Part shown: positions 61,554-64,000 of the stretch, piece by piece
Layout of the letters: the number at the start of each line of letters is the position of its first letter
How positions within the stretch are numbered: the first letter of the stretch is position 1
Origin: Leptospira noguchii serovar Panama str. CZ214
GTDB taxonomy: Bacteria; Spirochaetota; Leptospiria; Leptospirales; Leptospiraceae
DNA length: 64,000 nucleotides
Reading direction: 5' to 3'
Assembly: GCF_000306255.2 (NCBI RefSeq)
Contig: NZ_AKWY02000020.1
Location: 96,001 to 160,000 of the forward strand
Notes under the pieces: model-generated
Seen by the model: only the letters and a program-made list of their open reading frames with translations
The model's database searches: none
What the model was told of the DNA's origin: nothing
Program-made: the position numbers and the translations under genes

Positions 61554-62756
61554 ATGTATCAGTATTTCGTTTTTATACTTCCACTCTTTTTCAACTTCTG
61601 CATCAAGTCGCCAGCCATTCTTGATCCGCCTTATTTTATATTTCAATATTTACAAAATACAGATTCCGCTGAAAATCAGGAAAACAACTCTAATAACAAT
61701 AACTCCCAATGCCCCGCACCCGCTGGTCCTTTTAATCCAGGTTCAATCTTTGATACTGGTCAAACCCTTTGTTGGAGTGGAGCTGGAACAGTTCAAAGTT
61801 GTAGTGGTGCACTGGGTCTGCCCGGCTCTGATGGATCTTTTGATAATGTTCCAAATGCTCGTAATTTTATAGGACCAACCCAACACTGTAAATTTACTTC
61901 CGATTATACTATATTTGATCCTCTACATGGACTTACTTGGAAAACCTGTGCACAAGGTCAGACCGGTTCAGATTGTGCAGGTGTTGCAGTTCCAATGAAC
62001 TGGGCAGATGCAAATGGAGGGCTTCCTGGAAGTTGTTCTGAGTTGAATACTCTCAACAGTGGAGAAGGATATGCTGGTAAAACCAATTGGAGACTTCCTA
62101 CAGCGAGAGAACTTGCTTCTATCGTTCACTATGCAAACAATCCTCATATTGAGAATGCTTTTTTTCCTTCTAGGACATTTACCGGAAGGTCTTATATGAC
62201 CAGCACAATAGATGCTAAGGTAGCAGGAAATAATTGGACGGTAGACTTTGCAGTGACACCGCCTATGGACGCAAGGATTTCTAGTATACCACAAGCCACA
62301 TCTATCTATTTACGTTGTGTTTCCGGAAACGCAATGCCTGCACCTTCTTTTATAAATCAAGCGGATGGAACCGTTCGAGATCTAAATACTGGACTTCTTT
62401 GGTCTCAATGTTCAGAAGGGCAAGGAGGAGGAACGTGTTTGATTGGTGCTCCATCAAACACAGATTGGAACACTGCTCGTGGTAATTGCAATGGTAAGGG
62501 TTTGGTAGGAAGGGTTTGGAGATTACCAAATGTAAATGAACTTTTAAGTATCATCGATTATAGCAACCCCATTCTTATTTTACCTGCAATCGATACTACT
62601 TTTTTTCCAAATACACCCAATCCTTCAGCGTATTGGACTTCTACTACATACGATAGTAATAAAAGTTTTGCATTAGCTATTGCTTTTGCAAACGGCATAA
62701 TTGCATCATCGGATAAATCTGGTGGTATGTATACCCGTTGTGTAACTACGTTTTGA
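61554..62756 (+). CDS. DUF1566 lipoprotein with two repeats of the domain
   Basis: 400 residues. Lipobox FFNFC (Cys16), then an Asn-rich linker (NNSNNNNSQ). Two DUF1566 domains: about 115-265, with LTWKTC, NWRLPTARELASIVHY and YLRCVSG; and about 275-400, with GLLWSQC, WRLPNVNELLSIIDY, YWTSTTYDS and YTRCVTTF. DUF1566 (Lcl-like C-lectin-type) domains occur in adhesins such as Legionella Lcl. A Cys pair per domain is likely bonded. Surface or adhesion role is family inference. Confidence 0.85.
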   Translation: MYQYFVFILPLFFNFCIKSPAILDPPYFIFQYLQNTDSAENQENNSNNNNSQCPAPAGPFNPGSIFDTGQTLCWSGAGTVQSCSGALGLPGSDGSFDNVPNARNFIGPTQHCKFTSDYTIFDPLHGLTWKTCAQGQTGSDCAGVAVPMNWADANGGLPGSCSELNTLNSGEGYAGKTNWRLPTARELASIVHYANNPHIENAFFPSRTFTGRSYMTSTIDAKVAGNNWTVDFAVTPPMDARISSIPQATSIYLRCVSGNAMPAPSFINQADGTVRDLNTGLLWSQCSEGQGGGTCLIGAPSNTDWNTARGNCNGKGLVGRVWRLPNVNELLSIIDYSNPILILPAIDTTFFPNTPNPSAYWTSTTYDSNKSFALAIAFANGIIASSDKSGGMYTRCVTTF

Positions 62757-63218
62757 TCTGCTATGGTTGTTTAAAAATTTGTAATGCAACTTTAATCTGT
62801 GGAAAATACTAGGAAATACAAAGAACGTTATCCAACTATATTTTTGTACAAAGCCACTGTTTTACAATCATCATCAAAATTTAAATCCTATTTTAACGTG
62901 AGTTCGGCTAATAAAAATTTTTCTAAAAATATAAGTTCTCGTACTTTTGAATATGACAAGGTTAAATTATTATAAATTTCTATTTTTTAAATTGTAATAG
63001 TTCCTTCAGATTACGTCTTTTTTATCTTTTTGCGATTTTAGATCATACTTTCCAAACGAAATTTTGCAGTAGCTCTCACATTTCAGGAATCGATCTACAA
63101 AGTTCAGATCCCGACTTTTTTCAGAAAAATGAATTATGATCGAACTCACAAGTTATAATAGGTTGTTAAAAATTTAATTTCTAAACGAATGATTTATCTA
63201 CAAGCTCAAGGTAGTTTA
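62757..63218. other. Intergenic region with repeat element
   Basis: Contains the element at 62893-63150 and, at 62768-62785, a copy of the TTTAAAAATTTGTAATGCAAC motif also found at 24280 (reversed) and 59671. No gene. Confidence 0.6.
62893..63150. repeat. TTAACGTGAGTT-family element, 4th copy
   Basis: Left end TTAACGTGAGTTCGGC; right end worn (ATCGAACTCACAAG). The interior block 63086-63135 matches 24322-24370 closely (AAAGTTCAGATC, ACTTTTTTCAGAAAA, TGAATT). Confidence 0.65.
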
Positions 63219-64000
63219 TTATAAACCGGTAAACTTTACTTGAATGGCCTTATGAATTTTTTCGGCTTCTTGACCTGCACGAACTGCAAAATCCGATCCG
63301 TTGGATGCAAAATGAATCCCCCTCGAAGAATTAATTAAAGAATACCGCCCACAAATAGGAAAAAGATCGTCTAACGTAGCTCCCTGCGCTCCAAAACCTG
63401 GAATCAAAAAAATCCGATCCGGGTTTTGTTTTCTAAGTATTTTCAACTCGGAAGGACTGGTAGCCCCTACAACAAAACCTAAATTTGAAGTAGAAACCGA
63501 ATTGGCTACGTAAGCCACCTCTTCGTAAAGAGTACGCCCCGTTTCAGAAAATCTCTTCTTTTGAAACTGAGCCGAGTCTGGGTTGGAAGTTAAACAAAGC
63601 CAAAATATAAGATAATCTTGATATTCTAAAAAAGGACGAATGGAATCCAAACCCATATATGGAGAAAGTGTCAGACTATCTACCTGTAAATCTCTGAAAT
63701 AATACCGCGCGTATTGTCTCGCGGTATTATCCAAATCTCCCCGTTTAACATCAGCTACGATCGGAATCTGAGGATAATTGCTTTTGAGATGTCCGATTAC
63801 TTTTTCAAACTGTCTAATACCAGAAGAACCGAACACTTCAAAAAACGCTATATTTGGTTTATACGCGACCGCATAGGAGGCTGTTGCGTCTATAATTTCT
63901 CTACAAAACTGTACCAGTGGTTCCGGACTTCGTTTAACAATTTCGGGGAGCTTGTCAAAGTCCGGATCCAGTCCGACACAAAGTAGAGATTTGAGAGATT
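63219..64000 (-). CDS. pyrF: Orotidine 5'-phosphate decarboxylase, 5' end outside window
   Basis: The frame is open from the stop at 63219 to the right edge; the first visible residues read SLLCVGLDPDFDKLP, the N-terminal motif of type-2 PyrF. The GTG at 63836 is internal. Catalytic DVKRGD (Asp, Lys, Asp) lies in VADVKRGDLDNTARQYA; the phosphate loop is in PGFGAQGA and INSSRGI. 260 codons are visible, so only a few residues are missing. Last step of UMP synthesis; other pyr genes are not in the window. Confidence 0.95.
   Translation of the reverse strand, partial: SLKSLLCVGLDPDFDKLPEIVKRSPEPLVQFCREIIDATASYAVAYKPNIAFFEVFGSSGIRQFEKVIGHLKSNYPQIPIVADVKRGDLDNTARQYARYYFRDLQVDSLTLSPYMGLDSIRPFLEYQDYLIFWLCLTSNPDSAQFQKKRFSETGRTLYEEVAYVANSVSTSNLGFVVGATSPSELKILRKQNPDRIFLIPGFGAQGATLDDLFPICGRYSLINSSRGIHFASNGSDFAVRAGQEAEKIHKAIQVKFTGL

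Overview
The window looks like chromosomal DNA of a pathogenic Leptospira, closest in style to L. interrogans. The sequence is AT-rich. It has many spirochaetal lipoproteins with loose lipoboxes (for example FGNC, FSQNC, VIQC, LIGNC). It also has large multidomain sensor kinases, a methylmalonyl-CoA mutase/MeaB operon, and long non-coding gaps filled with short dispersed repeats. No rRNA, tRNA, CRISPR array, phage or complete insertion sequence was seen. The species call is inference from gene style; no 16S or other marker is present.

Layout. 0-7 kb: the 3' part of a 7TMR-DISM hybrid histidine kinase cut by the left edge, a FecR-domain lipoprotein, a small membrane protein, a patatin phospholipase, a sodium/solute symporter, then an exact 135-bp tandem duplication. 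7-15 kb: a small membrane protein, a CsgG/FlgO-like lipoprotein, a Cys-containing lipoprotein translationally coupled to a GH5 glycosidase, a second patatin, and an MFS transporter. Between the last two lies a short transcription unit with a consensus-like promoter, a perfect Shine-Dalgarno, a 16-codon Cys-rich ORF and competing hairpins. 15-24 kb: a CoA-transferase, a secreted papain-like protease with four FN3 domains preceded by a secreted NTR/TIMP-like protein, an EAL protein, UDP-glucose pyrophosphorylase, and a lipase-like pseudo-enzyme with a Lys-rich tail. 24-27 kb: repeat-rich DNA around a secreted alpha/beta hydrolase.

27-37 kb: a BASS transporter, a PLP enzyme behind a ferritin-like protein with a histone-H1-like tail, a YhhN protein, a TerC protein, then mutA-mutB-meaB. 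37-44.5 kb: a TonB-type uptake locus with lipoproteins, a TonB-dependent receptor, ExbB, ExbD and TonB, plus a lipoprotein that carries a copy of the TonB C-terminal domain directly behind meaB. 45-52 kb: an LpxH-like phosphoesterase, a GltB-like FMN enzyme, a Yip1 protein, a thioesterase, a small helical protein and a large 7TM-PAS histidine kinase. 52-55 kb: an efp-mtnD-mtnB-SDR operon on the minus strand with a hairpin-rich repeat field upstream. 55-64 kb: a PstS-like lipoprotein, a KamA/EpmB-like radical SAM enzyme, small proteins, a nucleotidyltransferase-like protein, DUF2062 and VTT membrane proteins, a DUF1566 lipoprotein, and pyrF running off the right edge.

How it fits together. MutA/MutB/MeaB are B12-dependent and sit next to a TonB import locus, so cofactor uptake is a reasonable but unproven link. 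EF-P keeps a modifiable lysine and a lysine-aminomutase-like enzyme lies 2 kb away. The least explained items are the Cys-rich mini-ORF with switching hairpins at 13.1 kb, the TonB-domain lipoprotein, and several families of terminal-inverted-repeat elements.
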